A stretch of 64,000 bases of DNA from Desulfofustis sp. GTDB taxonomy: Bacteria > Desulfobacterota > Desulfobulbia > Desulfobulbales > Desulfocapsaceae. Shown here piece by piece: positions 19,542 to 30,231 of this stretch. How positions within the stretch are numbered: the stretch's first letter is position 1; every line of letters begins with the position of its first letter. A program made the translations under genes and the position numbers. Location of the stretch: positions 43,800-107,799 of the forward strand of contig JAJDNR010000018.1 of assembly GCA_022340565.1 (NCBI GenBank), read 5' to 3'. A model generated the notes under the pieces. The model ran no database searches, was not told the origin of the DNA, and saw nothing but the letters and a program-made list of their open reading frames with translations.

Positions 19542-20129
19542 ATGAAAACGGTTGACAAGCACAGCAAAATCATTGTTGCCGCCACCAAGGTTTTCGCCAA
19601 GAAAGGGTTCTTCAACGCCCGCATTTCAGATATCGCGAAGGAAGCGAAAGTTGCCGACGGCACCATCTATCTCTACTTCAACAATAAGTTCGATATTCTG
19701 ATCTCGGTGCTCGAGGAAGAAATCGGAAAAATTATCGAGCAGATCGAAAAGGCGATCGAGCAGGAGACCGATGCCGAAAAGATGCTGATGATATTCATCG
19801 AAAAACATCTGACGGCCATGAAACAGAACAAGAACCTTGCCGAAGTGATCCATATCGAACTCAGGCAGAGCGACCGGCTTGTCAAGGAGTACCGCAACAC
19901 CACCTTCAAGGCCTATATCGACCTGATTTCCGACATTATCGAGAAGGGACAGGATCAGGGCATCTATCGTAAGGATATTATGCCGGGAATTGCCAAGCGC
20001 GCGTTCTTCGGGGCCCTGGACGAAGTGTCGAGGGTGTGGACCACTCCCTATAGTTCTCAGTATACGCTCGAAGAAACCATCGAACAGATCATCGCGCTCT
20101 TCGTCGTCGGCATGTGTGTCCGCTGCTGA
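19542..20129 (+). CDS. TetR family regulator, FadR(YsiA)-like
   Basis: HSKIIVAATKVFAKKGFFNARISDIAKEAKVADGTIYLYFNNKFDILISVLEEE, a TetR HTH resembling YsiA/FadR. Confidence 0.88.
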   Translation: MKTVDKHSKIIVAATKVFAKKGFFNARISDIAKEAKVADGTIYLYFNNKFDILISVLEEEIGKIIEQIEKAIEQETDAEKMLMIFIEKHLTAMKQNKNLAEVIHIELRQSDRLVKEYRNTTFKAYIDLISDIIEKGQDQGIYRKDIMPGIAKRAFFGALDEVSRVWTTPYSSQYTLEETIEQIIALFVVGMCVRC

Positions 20130-20191
20130 CCATCTTACGCCTGCTTGGTTGTCGATCAGACCAGCACGCAGCGGGCTGATTTCAGCAGTTA

Positions 20192-20677
20192 TCAGGCGAT
20201 GTCTGAAGCGGAGATGTCCATTACCTCGAATTCTCTTTTCCCACCCGGCGTCTGAGCCAGAACCTCATCCCCGACCTCTTTGCCGATCAGGCTCCTGCCA
20301 AGCGGCGACAACACCGAGATCGAGCCTTTTTTTACGTCGGCCTCCTCGGGACCAAGCAGTTGATATCTGATTTTTTCGTCGGTATCGAGGTCGAGAAGAC
20401 TTACAACGGTACCGAATACAACCCGGTTATCGGCCACTTGGGTGCAGTCGATGACTTCGGCCCTGCTCAGTTTGTCCTTGAGTTCGAGAATACGCCCCTC
20501 GAGATGGCCCTGCCGCTCCTTGGCCGCATGGTACTCCGCGTTTTCTTTCAGATCACCGTGTCCGCGGGCGGTCTCAATGGCCTTCATGACATCTATCCTG
20601 TCCTTCCGTTCCAGCCGGGCCAGTTCATCCCGCAGCCTCTGATAGCCTGTTTTGGACATTGGAATACGTGTTACCAT
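20192..20677 (-). CDS. greA: Transcription elongation factor GreA
   Basis: RIPMSKTGYQRLRDELARLE...ARGHGDLKENAEYHAAKERQGHLEGRI; C-terminal SPLGRSLIGKEVGDEV. Confidence 0.93.
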   Translation of the reverse strand: MVTRIPMSKTGYQRLRDELARLERKDRIDVMKAIETARGHGDLKENAEYHAAKERQGHLEGRILELKDKLSRAEVIDCTQVADNRVVFGTVVSLLDLDTDEKIRYQLLGPEEADVKKGSISVLSPLGRSLIGKEVGDEVLAQTPGGKREFEVMDISASDIA

Positions 20678-20751
20678 TTAATTACTCCCGAAAAAAAAAG
20701 CCTGCAGCAGCTTCGCAACTGTCATGCAGGTGAATTGTTCTTGAATTGTTG

Positions 20752-23700
20752 CTACCAACGGTAAACGAAGGACACCATCCCTGTAAACAAGTCGTAGTTG
20801 TCAGACAAAACCGTTGAGACTGAACCTTTTACTAGAAATGAAGGTGATAATTCAAGCAAAATATCCATATCAACCTCATGTATCAGCGAATCGCCCTTTT
20901 CGTAGCCAAGGCCGTATCTCGCACTGAAGGATCCAGTCCCGCTCTGCAGCCGGCCAGTGGGCCACAATTCCATTTTGTAGGTGGCAGAGATCAGATGCTG
21001 CCAATAGTCCCCGGGGCTCCAGTACGGCAGCCGGAGGTTCTCAGCAGTGTCATCAACCGTCTCATTGGTCAGGTCGTTCTGCAGATTAAGGTAACTGTAG
21101 GTTATGTCTACGGCGCTGCGGTCCCCGAACCAGCGGTATGAACTCCACAGATAATATTGGGTGCCCTCGTTGTCGTCACTGTATCGATAAAAATCGATGT
21201 CGAACCCGAAAAACATGCCGAACAGATAATCGAGCGAAAAGCCGATTCTTGCATCCCGCAGGCTGATGCTTTCAAGCAGCGATTCGATGGTGTCGTCGAC
21301 CGGTTCCTGTTTTACACCGGCAAAAAACTCCACGCGCCGCTCGAGTGTTCCTTTTAAGGCCAGATCGTAAAGCAGAAAGGTATCGCCGTCCTCGGCAAAA
21401 TCCTCCATTCCCAGTTTTGCGTATGCCTCAAAGTTGTCGCTGAACTGAACCGAGTAGTTGGACAGAATTGTCATGCTGCTGGCGAGATCCGATCCTCCGC
21501 TGTTACCATATTCACTGAGGCCGACAACAACCCCCACATCCTGGTACAACGTTGGCTTAATCTGTAGCCCCAAGCCACTGTAAAATTCGGTAATATCTAT
21601 GGCCCCGTCCCAGCCCTTCTCTTCAAGATACGATGACTCCAGGAACATGAACGGCTGTCTTCTCCTGATATTTTTTTCCGTTATCCGGGACAAATCGGGA
21701 CTGGTGATATTCGTTTCTTTGATTTTTTCAACCAGTACGGTTTCTTCCTGGTACCTGCCGAGTCTGTCATAAACGGTGGCAAGATCCTGGTAACTGTGTT
21801 CGGTTACCGCCGCCTCTTCCTGAAACAGTTTACGGTAGTCGATCTCCGCCTGGTAGAACTCTCTGGCCTTGAGAGACGACTTGGCGGTCATTTCCTTGTT
21901 TATTATTTTGCCCCAGCGGTACGAATCGTAGTATCTGCTCCCGATTCGGACGATCTCCTCGCCGAGGTGGCCGGCAACGAACTCGTCGGACATGATGAAA
22001 TCAATCACCTCCGCTTGTTCGAACGTCGCTCTGTTTCCCAGAACCTGCTGGACGGATGCTCGCTGCTCCCCGGGTATCTTATCGAGCTGCTGTCTCATCG
22101 AATCAAGATCCCGCTTCATCTCCGTATCCAGCAGCCCGTAGACATCAAGAGATTCCTCCCATCGGTCCTGCGACCATAAGGATCGTGCCCACATCAGCTT
22201 GATTTCCGGATAATCGAGCAGTTCTTGGGTGGGCAGAACTGCACTTTTCCTCCCGGATTCGTCGACCACGACGTCGAATTCATCAAAGATAGACCGAGGA
22301 GCATCGAGGAGATTTTCAACCAGGAACTGCTGCTCCCTGAAAAAGGTCTCGGCAGGGAACTGTTGCCTCAGATCTGTGTAGACTGCAGCTGCCTGGTTGT
22401 AGTCGAGCCGCATCAGGTATAGATCGGCGAGCAGATATCTGGTCAGAACAGATTCAGGCAGTTCCGCGGCAACATCGGTGAGTACCGCTTCCGCGTCGGC
22501 AGATCTTCCCATCCGCAGCAACTGCTCTCCGACTGCAATACGGATGGATAATGGGATGTCCTCGAGCGGCATGTCCGACCACGGCATTTTCTTAGCTGAT
22601 CGTTCCTTGCGGGCAATGGTCAGCATTGCCGCTACCCTGTTCACTCCTTTGAATTTCTGCCGGTAGCGGTTAATCAACCGTATGCATTCATCGAAACGCT
22701 TGGTCTGAAGATAATGCTCCGCCGCGAACAACAGCACTTCGACATCTTCAGCAATGATTCGATTGATCTTCATCCGGGCGTCGAGGAATACGAGAGCCCG
22801 CTGATATACATCCACCTTCGTCAATGCCCGGTCGATCATCAGTTCCTGATAAAACTGTAGGGATTTTTGGGCAGCGCTCAGCTCCAGGCCCAGCCGTTCA
22901 ATCATGCCGTGCCAGAATCGTGCCGAGGAGACGTCTTGTTTATGCAGAAAGAAATCTGCCAGCAACAATATCCCGTCCGCGCTTTCAGGGTGAGAGGAAG
23001 CGAAGATCCTGCAGTCCTGCTCCGCCTTGTAGGGACGGTTCTGATCGAGATCGAGCAGTGCCAGGTCTCTCGTCAGAATCATCTGTTTATCAGGCTCGAT
23101 GTTCCCCGGGCCAAACCCATCCATGAAGGTTTCTGCTGATCGGGACAGGCCGTTTTTTGATAATTGGACCGCATACTCAAAGTCCGGATCGGTCATGTTC
23201 TGCGGTGCTGATGCACGGCTTGCTTGATAGAGTTCCTCGAGCTCTTCGACGAGTCCCAACGCTCCCGCCAGCTGCAGTGCCAGCAGCCGTATATTTTTGT
23301 CGGCAGGCCTGAGTTGCAGATATGCTGTATAACTCTTCAGCCGTCCCAGATCATCTCCTGCAGATGATTGGCATTGCGCCTGCAGCAGCTGAATTTCGGC
23401 CGGGTGGCCAGCGGTTCCCTGCACCCGATCCAGGAAATCACCGCATTCATCGATGCGTCCCGTCTTCCTGAACAGATAGACCAGCTGTTTCACGACATCG
23501 ATATCTGCCGGTTCGTGCGCATTGATAATTTTGAGAATTTCTATCAGTTGCCTTTCCTTTTCCGGCCCCATCTGCCTCAGCATGTCGGCCATTGCCCGGT
23601 AGATGCCGATTCGCCCGGGCGTCACCTCGGCAAGGTCGCGCCACAACATCCATACTCCGTTATTCTCGACGATGGAGAGCAGGTCGTTGGCCATAATCAT

Positions 23701-24708
23701 CTGCAGCCCGGCAATCTCCTCGGAAACATCGACACCCTCAGGATACTCTTGCTGATATTGTTCGAAATAATAAAGGGCTCGGTCCGAGCGGCCGAGTTCG
23801 TACAGATAGGTACGGGCTACCGCCAGCAGATATCGCTGGCGGTCGATATCGTGCTCCATCAAATACAGCAGATGAAGCAAAGCATCTTCATAACGTTTTT
23901 CCGCCCGGTAATAATCTGCCAGTTTGATGCGAAATTCCCGGTAGTCCGGATGATTTTTAAGATAGGCCTCCCACTGTTCGGCGGCCGCCTCGAGGTCTTT
24001 GGAATTTTCAAATGAGAATGCGGCCTCTGCAAGTACATCGTCTTGCACCTGAAACCGTTTGATCAGTTCCCGAAAATAATAGGATGCCTTGTCAAAGTTT
24101 TTCTGCTCTGCATAAAAGCGGGCCAGGTCCAGCAACATGTCAGAGCTGACGACACCGCGCTGGTATAACTGCTCCATCAACGGGACAGCGATGGAATGCT
24201 TCCCCTGCGCCTTCAACGATCCGACCATACCGATCAGCGCCAGTTCAGAGCTGGGGCCGGAGGGATCGAGAGCCAGGGCCTGGCCGAAATAGGTGGCGGC
24301 GAGGCCCGCTTTGCGATTCTGGAGCGCCGCCTCTCCCGCACTCACCAGATAGTCGAGTTTATCAGGCGATGCCTCGAGCAGACTTTCAAGGATGACCAGC
24401 GCCTTGTCGAACTGTTTCTGCTTCAGATAGAGCCTGCTCAGCTCCCACTTGACCTCTTCGATATGCGGTTTGAGCGCCAGCACCTTGAGATACCACGTTA
24501 TCGCAGCGTCGGTTTCCTGTCTAGCGGCAAGAATTCGCGCCTCGTCCCAGAGCGTTTTCCATTCGGGGATCTGCTGTTCCTTGGTTACCACCGTGATGTT
24601 TTTTTCAGGCGTCAAAGGCCCTGCATTGACTAACAGCGCACCGGCGGCGCACAGAACGGCAAGAATGATTGATGGGACGGTGCGGCGGGATTTGAGATAC
24701 CGGATCAC
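20752..24708 (-). CDS. Large TPR protein with predicted C-terminal outer-membrane beta-barrel
   Basis: 1318 aa; N-terminal TM/signal, many TPR-like helical pairs, C-terminal ~350 aa of alternating aromatic/hydrophobic strands ending ...TGMVSFVYRW. Confidence 0.75.
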   Translation of the reverse strand: MIRYLKSRRTVPSIILAVLCAAGALLVNAGPLTPEKNITVVTKEQQIPEWKTLWDEARILAARQETDAAITWYLKVLALKPHIEEVKWELSRLYLKQKQFDKALVILESLLEASPDKLDYLVSAGEAALQNRKAGLAATYFGQALALDPSGPSSELALIGMVGSLKAQGKHSIAVPLMEQLYQRGVVSSDMLLDLARFYAEQKNFDKASYYFRELIKRFQVQDDVLAEAAFSFENSKDLEAAAEQWEAYLKNHPDYREFRIKLADYYRAEKRYEDALLHLLYLMEHDIDRQRYLLAVARTYLYELGRSDRALYYFEQYQQEYPEGVDVSEEIAGLQMIMANDLLSIVENNGVWMLWRDLAEVTPGRIGIYRAMADMLRQMGPEKERQLIEILKIINAHEPADIDVVKQLVYLFRKTGRIDECGDFLDRVQGTAGHPAEIQLLQAQCQSSAGDDLGRLKSYTAYLQLRPADKNIRLLALQLAGALGLVEELEELYQASRASAPQNMTDPDFEYAVQLSKNGLSRSAETFMDGFGPGNIEPDKQMILTRDLALLDLDQNRPYKAEQDCRIFASSHPESADGILLLADFFLHKQDVSSARFWHGMIERLGLELSAAQKSLQFYQELMIDRALTKVDVYQRALVFLDARMKINRIIAEDVEVLLFAAEHYLQTKRFDECIRLINRYRQKFKGVNRVAAMLTIARKERSAKKMPWSDMPLEDIPLSIRIAVGEQLLRMGRSADAEAVLTDVAAELPESVLTRYLLADLYLMRLDYNQAAAVYTDLRQQFPAETFFREQQFLVENLLDAPRSIFDEFDVVVDESGRKSAVLPTQELLDYPEIKLMWARSLWSQDRWEESLDVYGLLDTEMKRDLDSMRQQLDKIPGEQRASVQQVLGNRATFEQAEVIDFIMSDEFVAGHLGEEIVRIGSRYYDSYRWGKIINKEMTAKSSLKAREFYQAEIDYRKLFQEEAAVTEHSYQDLATVYDRLGRYQEETVLVEKIKETNITSPDLSRITEKNIRRRQPFMFLESSYLEEKGWDGAIDITEFYSGLGLQIKPTLYQDVGVVVGLSEYGNSGGSDLASSMTILSNYSVQFSDNFEAYAKLGMEDFAEDGDTFLLYDLALKGTLERRVEFFAGVKQEPVDDTIESLLESISLRDARIGFSLDYLFGMFFGFDIDFYRYSDDNEGTQYYLWSSYRWFGDRSAVDITYSYLNLQNDLTNETVDDTAENLRLPYWSPGDYWQHLISATYKMELWPTGRLQSGTGSFSARYGLGYEKGDSLIHEVDMDILLELSPSFLVKGSVSTVLSDNYDLFTGMVSFVYRW

Positions 24709-24866
24709 CGAACCGACCGGCAGGAACCGCCGTCCTCAACTGCATAGAGATTGATCAGATCCATCTTTTCCAGAGGAGGCAAGCCCTCCCGTGCCAAATC
24801 CTGGGACGGGACTGCAGAAACGTTCCCGGTTCCAGACAGCTTCAGTTCAATGCCAACCTAACCTGT

Positions 24867-26048
24867 CTATCTATAAAAGTCCGCGACCGATTTTACAACA
24901 TATTCCTGCATTTGCGGTGTCAACCCCGGGTAGATGGGCAGTGCCAGGGATTCGGAGGCGGCCTTTTCGGTATTGGGCATCGGCGGCGGCGTGAATCGTC
25001 TGGTGAGGCATTCCTGCTGATGAAGGCCAAGCGGATAATAGATTTCGGTTGCGACGTTTTTCTTCTGCAGCCATTCCCTCAAACGATCCCGTCTATCCGC
25101 CCGGATGACGTACTGATTGTAAATATGGAAGTTTTTCAGGTCGGCGCCAGCTCCGCTTCCCTCACGGTAAACGGAAACCGGTGTGGTTACGGGCAGCTCT
25201 GAACGGGCAGCCTGGTCTTTGAAAAGCTGGTTATAGCGCTCGGCATTCTCTCGTCTCTGGCGATGCCATTTCTCCAGATGCTTCAGCTTGATCCGCAGGA
25301 CCCCCGCCTGGATCGGGTCAAGCCGGAAGTTTCCGCCCACCATGGAGTGATAATATTTGGGTTCACCTCCGTGGTTACGCAGCAGCTTCAGGTTATGAGC
25401 GAAGGATGCATCCCGGCAGACGACCATTCCGCCATCCCCGACGGCTCCGAGATTCTTACTGGGGAAAAACGAAAAACATCCGCACAACCCCATCGACCCC
25501 GCCTTCATCCAGGTGACCCCCGCGGCTCCCGCGAACGGGTATTCGGTGCCGATTGCCTGAGCGGCATCTTCGATGACCGGCACCTCGTGAGCCGCCGTGA
25601 TTTCAAGAATCCTGGCCATATCAGCGGCCTGCCCGTAGAGATGGACCGGAATCACCGCCTTGATGCGTTTTTCCGTATCCGCAGCCAGAATTTCCGCCAC
25701 CCGATCAGGATCGATATTGAAGGAGACCGGATCGATATCGGCGAACACCGGCATCGCACCGAGTCTCAGGATCACGCCCATCGTCGCGAAAAATGAATAA
25801 GGCGTTGTCAGCACAAGATCCCCTGCCCCGACATCAAGCGCCATAAGCGACACCAGCAGCGCATCGGTGCCGCTCGATACCCCGACGCCGTAGTCCACCC
25901 CGCAATAATCTGCGATTTCTTTCTCGAGTTCGTCGACCTCCGGGCCCTGGATATAGCGGGTGGAGTCGATGATCCGGGTAACGGCGTCGATGATTTCCTG
26001 TCTTTGCTCATCGAGCGTAGGCGCAAGATCAAGCAGCGGTACGTTCAT
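24867..26048 (-). CDS. DegT/DnrJ/EryC1/StrS family aminotransferase
   Basis: YGVGVSSGTDALLVSLMALDVGAGDLVLTTPYSFFATMGVILRLGAMPVFADIDP; FFPSKNLGAVGDGGMVV (PLP lysine). Confidence 0.92.
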   Translation of the reverse strand: MNVPLLDLAPTLDEQRQEIIDAVTRIIDSTRYIQGPEVDELEKEIADYCGVDYGVGVSSGTDALLVSLMALDVGAGDLVLTTPYSFFATMGVILRLGAMPVFADIDPVSFNIDPDRVAEILAADTEKRIKAVIPVHLYGQAADMARILEITAAHEVPVIEDAAQAIGTEYPFAGAAGVTWMKAGSMGLCGCFSFFPSKNLGAVGDGGMVVCRDASFAHNLKLLRNHGGEPKYYHSMVGGNFRLDPIQAGVLRIKLKHLEKWHRQRRENAERYNQLFKDQAARSELPVTTPVSVYREGSGAGADLKNFHIYNQYVIRADRRDRLREWLQKKNVATEIYYPLGLHQQECLTRRFTPPPMPNTEKAASESLALPIYPGLTPQMQEYVVKSVADFYR

Positions 26049-26097
26049 GGTTCACGGTAGGGTGTGGAAATTAGTGTGGAGCAGTGATGGGTACAGC

Positions 26098-27072
26098 TCA
26101 GTCGGAAGCGTTGACGATGATCTTCTCACCATCGAAGAAATCAACGATGTCCGGCATCTCCGATTCCAGGTATTTTTTCATCTTGGCCAGCAGATTGACT
26201 TCGATCTGGCGTACCCGTTCCCTGGAAATGTCGAATTGATCGGCGATATTCTGCAAGGTCATCGGCTCATCGGTCAAGAGCCGGTCCTCGAGGATCATCC
26301 GCTCCTTGTCGTTCAGATTATCCTTGAGTTTCTCGAGCAGTTCGGCGAGCCGGAGTTTCATCTCCTTACCGGCAATTTTCGATTCGATACTCGGATCGTC
26401 GCTCGGGATGAAGCTCTTCTGCTCGTCGTCGGAATCATTTTTTACCGGGCTCTCGAGGGATACATCCCAGCTGTCCATGCGCTGACTCATCTCGACGACT
26501 TCTTTTTCCTTCACATTGAGCCGTTCAGCAAGCAGCTTCGGTTCCGGGTTGAACCCCTGCGCTTCGAGCAGTTTCTTCTCCTTGTTGAGGCTGAAAAAGA
26601 GCTTTCTCTGGGCCTGGGTCGTGCCGATTTTGACCAGGCGCCAGTTGTCCATGATGAATTTCAGCACATAGGCCCTGATCCAGTAGGCGGCATAGTATGA
26701 GAACTTAACCCCCCGGTACGGATCGAATTTCTTTGTTGCCTGAACCAGCCCGACGTTGCCTTCCTGGATCAGGTCCATAAAGTTCTGCATCCAGTATTTC
26801 TGGAAATCCATCGCCACTTTCACGACCAGCCGAAGATTGGAGGACACCAGGCGATATGCTGCGTTAGGGTCGCCGGTTTCCCGGAATTGAATGGCCAGTT
26901 CTTCGGTCTCTTCCCTGGACAGCAGTTCGTACTGACTGATCTCCTGCAAGTATCGGTGCAGTGCTGGATTACTGAGAACCGGGAGATTTTCGTCATCTGA
27001 GACTGATACCAGAGGGTTCTGGTGCGGTTCGATATCGAGCTCCAGTTCAGTTGAATTATTGTCGTCGCTCAT
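26098..27072 (-). CDS. rpoH: RNA polymerase sigma-32 factor RpoH-like
   Basis: ENLPVLSNPALHRYLQEISQYELLSREEE..., SYYAAYWIRAYVLKFIMDNWRLVKIGTTQAQRKLFFSL (RpoH box region), sigma4 HTH. Confidence 0.9.
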   Translation of the reverse strand: MSDDNNSTELELDIEPHQNPLVSVSDDENLPVLSNPALHRYLQEISQYELLSREETEELAIQFRETGDPNAAYRLVSSNLRLVVKVAMDFQKYWMQNFMDLIQEGNVGLVQATKKFDPYRGVKFSYYAAYWIRAYVLKFIMDNWRLVKIGTTQAQRKLFFSLNKEKKLLEAQGFNPEPKLLAERLNVKEKEVVEMSQRMDSWDVSLESPVKNDSDDEQKSFIPSDDPSIESKIAGKEMKLRLAELLEKLKDNLNDKERMILEDRLLTDEPMTLQNIADQFDISRERVRQIEVNLLAKMKKYLESEMPDIVDFFDGEKIIVNASD

Positions 27073-27330
27073 CTATAGTTGACTCCAAGGCGCGCTTGGT
27101 ACGAGGTTGAACAGGTCAAATGAGTCAGAATACTACCTTATAGGGAAGAAAGTGCAATTAATATGTGCTTTCCAGGCACATTATAGGAGCTTATCACCAG
27201 CTTATATTGTACCATACCCGGTCCCACATGAATATTTTATTTTCTAAATTGCAGATTCTGTGATACAAAAACGTTCCTCTTCAGGACCCATTAATCGGCC
27301 TCTCGGGTGACATTTATATTGTTTTAAACC

Positions 27331-29127
27331 ATGGATCATATACGCAACTTCAGCATCATCGCCCATATCGATCACGGAAAATCAACCCTTGCCGACCGGA
27401 TGATCCAGATGTGCGGTCTGATTTCCGACCGGGAATTCAAGGATCAGCTTCTCGATACGATGGATATCGAGCGGGAGCGTGGAATCACCATCAAAAGCCA
27501 GACGATCTGTCTTCCCTACACCGCAAAAGACGGCAAGACATACGCGCTCAACCTTGTCGATACACCTGGCCATGTAGATTTCAGCTACGAAGTATCGCGG
27601 GCCCTGGCCTCATGCGAAGGCGCCCTGCTCATCGTCGACGCCGCCCAGGGTGTCGAAGCGCAAACCCTGGCCAACTTATACCTGGCTATGGAAAACGATT
27701 TGGAAATCATTCCGGTCATCAACAAGATCGACCTGCCGTCGGCGGAGCCTGAAGCGGTCAGCCTCCAGATCGAAGAAGACCTCGGCCTTGACAGCAGCAT
27801 GATCCAGCTCTGTTCCGCCAAGTCCGGCCAGGGTGTCGATAACATCTTCGAGGCAATCATCAACTACCTGCCCCCCCCCGAGGGAGACCCGGCCAAGCCG
27901 CTGCAGATCTTGATTTTCGACGCCAATTACGATCCGTATCGTGGAACCATTGTCTCCTGCCGGGTCATCAACGGCAGCGTGCGTCCCGGAGACCTGATCA
28001 TGTTCATGTCCACCGGAGCCAGGCACCGGGTCGAGGAAGTGGGTATTTTCCGAATCAAGAAACAGCCCTGCGCGCATCTTCAGGCAGGAGAAGTCGGTTA
28101 TATCCTGGCGGGAATAAAATCGGTGTCGGACGCCCGCCCCGGCGACACCATTACCCATATCGACTCCCCCTGCTCGGCGGCGCTTCCGGGATTCAAGGAG
28201 ATCCTGCCGGTGGTCTTTTCATCGCTCTACCCGATTGCCTCAGATGATTACGAGGATCTCGCGGCAGCTCTGGATAAGCTTCAGCTCAACGACGCCGCAC
28301 TGTCCTTTCAAAAAGATTCTTCAGCGGCGCTCGGCTTCGGATTTCGCTGCGGCTTTCTCGGCCTTCTGCATCTTGAAGTCGTTCAGGAACGGCTTGAACG
28401 GGAATTTGACATCTCTCTGATCCTGACCGTACCATCGGTGCGCTATCGGTTCATACTCAGCGACAGAAGCGAACTGATGGTGGACAATCCGGCGCATTTT
28501 CCGGACCCTTCGAAAATTACCGCCATCGAAGAACCGTATATCCGGGCGTCGATTCTGATACCAGAGCGATACATGGGCGTGGTAATGACCCTGTGCATGG
28601 AACGCAGGGGCGAACATACCAAATACCACTATCCTGCCCCGGGGAGGATCGAGTTCACCTGCGAACTTCCCCTTGCCGAGGCCATTTACGATTTCTACGA
28701 CCGCCTGAAGTCGATTACCCAGGGGTACGGATCATTCGACTACGAACTGCTCGATTACCGTGCCAGCGACCTGGTAAAACTCGACATTCTGGTAAACGGC
28801 GAGGTGGTCGATGCCCTGTCCCAGCTCGTACATCGGTCCAATGCGCGTCCGCGAGGCTTGAGCGCCTGTGAACGTCTGAAGGATGAGATTCCCCGGCAGA
28901 TGTTCAAGATCGCCATCCAGGCCGCGATCGGCAACACCATCATCGCCAGGACCACCATCTCGGCACTGCGCAAGGATGTGACGGCAAAATGTTATGGGGG
29001 GGATATCACCCGCAAGCGGAAACTGCTTGAAAAACAGAAGGCCGGCAAAAAACGCATGAAGACCGTGGGCAATGTAGACATTCCCCAGAGCGCGTTCCTC
29101 GCCGTTCTGAAACGTGACGCGGAATAG
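27331..29127 (+). CDS. lepA: Elongation factor 4 (LepA)
   Basis: [26 protein letters not shown]...; C-terminal [23 protein letters not shown]. Confidence 0.97.
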   Translation: MDHIRNFSIIAHIDHGKSTLADRMIQMCGLISDREFKDQLLDTMDIERERGITIKSQTICLPYTAKDGKTYALNLVDTPGHVDFSYEVSRALASCEGALLIVDAAQGVEAQTLANLYLAMENDLEIIPVINKIDLPSAEPEAVSLQIEEDLGLDSSMIQLCSAKSGQGVDNIFEAIINYLPPPEGDPAKPLQILIFDANYDPYRGTIVSCRVINGSVRPGDLIMFMSTGARHRVEEVGIFRIKKQPCAHLQAGEVGYILAGIKSVSDARPGDTITHIDSPCSAALPGFKEILPVVFSSLYPIASDDYEDLAAALDKLQLNDAALSFQKDSSAALGFGFRCGFLGLLHLEVVQERLEREFDISLILTVPSVRYRFILSDRSELMVDNPAHFPDPSKITAIEEPYIRASILIPERYMGVVMTLCMERRGEHTKYHYPAPGRIEFTCELPLAEAIYDFYDRLKSITQGYGSFDYELLDYRASDLVKLDILVNGEVVDALSQLVHRSNARPRGLSACERLKDEIPRQMFKIAIQAAIGNTIIARTTISALRKDVTAKCYGGDITRKRKLLEKQKAGKKRMKTVGNVDIPQSAFLAVLKRDAE

Positions 29128-29181
29128 AAGCTGAGCAGCTGAGCGGGCGCCTGTTTACGGGTGCCCGGCAGAACTCGATTC

Positions 29182-29460
29182 TCAGTTGTCGACCTGACTG
29201 GTCGGCTGGATCGATGGAACGGGCAGGAAAATACCTTTGCTGTTCATGATCTGTTCCATTTCGGTAATGCTCAGAGCCGACATCTTCTGTCTGGACAGAA
29301 AGACGATACAGTCCTCACAGATATTGAACGCCCGCCTATCCACCTCACCGAAGATCTCCCAGCAGTCCTGGGATGGATTTTCTTTGGCCGGGCATTTCTT
29401 GTCTTCGGCACACCCCATGATTACCCAGCATGGCAGCTCGGAAAAAGGGCTCATAGTTGT
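29182..29460 (-). CDS. Small Cys-rich two-CW-type protein
   Basis: MSPFSELPCWVIMGCAEDKKCPAKENPSQDCWEIFGEVDRRAFNICEDCIVFLSRQ. Start approximate (internal Met of the 29182-29592 ORF). Confidence 0.6.
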   Translation of the reverse strand, partial: TTMSPFSELPCWVIMGCAEDKKCPAKENPSQDCWEIFGEVDRRAFNICEDCIVFLSRQKMSALSITEMEQIMNSKGIFLPVPSIQPTSQVDN

Positions 29461-29627
29461 ATTCTCCTGTAATGAGTGATCACGAACACCCGGCGATTGT
29501 AATGTATCCAACGGTCGCTGGCAATAAATTTTTACCACCGCACCGCTCCGTGGCCGGCAGGAGATCAGTAGTCGATTGGGATAGTGAGACAAAAATAGCT
29601 GGTTGAAGGGTTTGCGTCGCTGCCTGT

Positions 29628-30224
29628 TCAGGCTTCGATGAGGATGGTCTGCAGTCTTTCGATCAGGGCATCCCGTCCCTGCCTGTTCACCGAAGAAAAT
29701 ACGATTCTGTCATCGGCGCTGATACCGTGGCCGGAGTCGAGCTGGCGGGCTTGTTTACTTCTGCTGTTGCCCGACAGCTTATCCGCCTTGGTGTAGACCG
29801 CCAGCGTCCGTATCTGTTTCTGCCTCAACCACATGAGCAGATCGCGATCCCGGCGCTTGGCCTCGTGGCGAAGATCCATGATCACGACCACGCAACGGAG
29901 CTGTTTCCTGGATTCCAGGTAGTTCGTGATCAGCTTCCCCCAGTGCTCCTGCGTCTGTTTGGACACTTTGGCATAGCCATAGCCGGGCAGATCGACGAAA
30001 TTGCAGACCCCGGGAAGATGAAAATAATTCAATCCCTGTGTCTTACCCGGACGTGAACTGACCTTTACGAAGTTTTTACGATCAAACAGCGCGTTGAGCA
30101 GGCTCGACTTGCCCACATTTGAACGTCCGGCAAAGGCGATCTCGGGAAGATCGCTTTGCGGCAGTTGCCTGAGGCTGTGCACACTGAGCAGAAACTGGAT
30201 CTCGCCGAAATTCATCACGAACAA
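29628..30224 (-). CDS. engB: Ribosome biogenesis GTP-binding protein YihA/YsxC/EngB
   Basis: EIAFAGRSNVGKSSLLNALFDRKNFVKVSSRPGKTQGLNYF, LPGYGYAKVS. Confidence 0.95.
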   Translation of the reverse strand: MFVMNFGEIQFLLSVHSLRQLPQSDLPEIAFAGRSNVGKSSLLNALFDRKNFVKVSSRPGKTQGLNYFHLPGVCNFVDLPGYGYAKVSKQTQEHWGKLITNYLESRKQLRCVVVIMDLRHEAKRRDRDLLMWLRQKQIRTLAVYTKADKLSGNSRSKQARQLDSGHGISADDRIVFSSVNRQGRDALIERLQTILIEA

Positions 30225-30231
30225 TCTCGTT

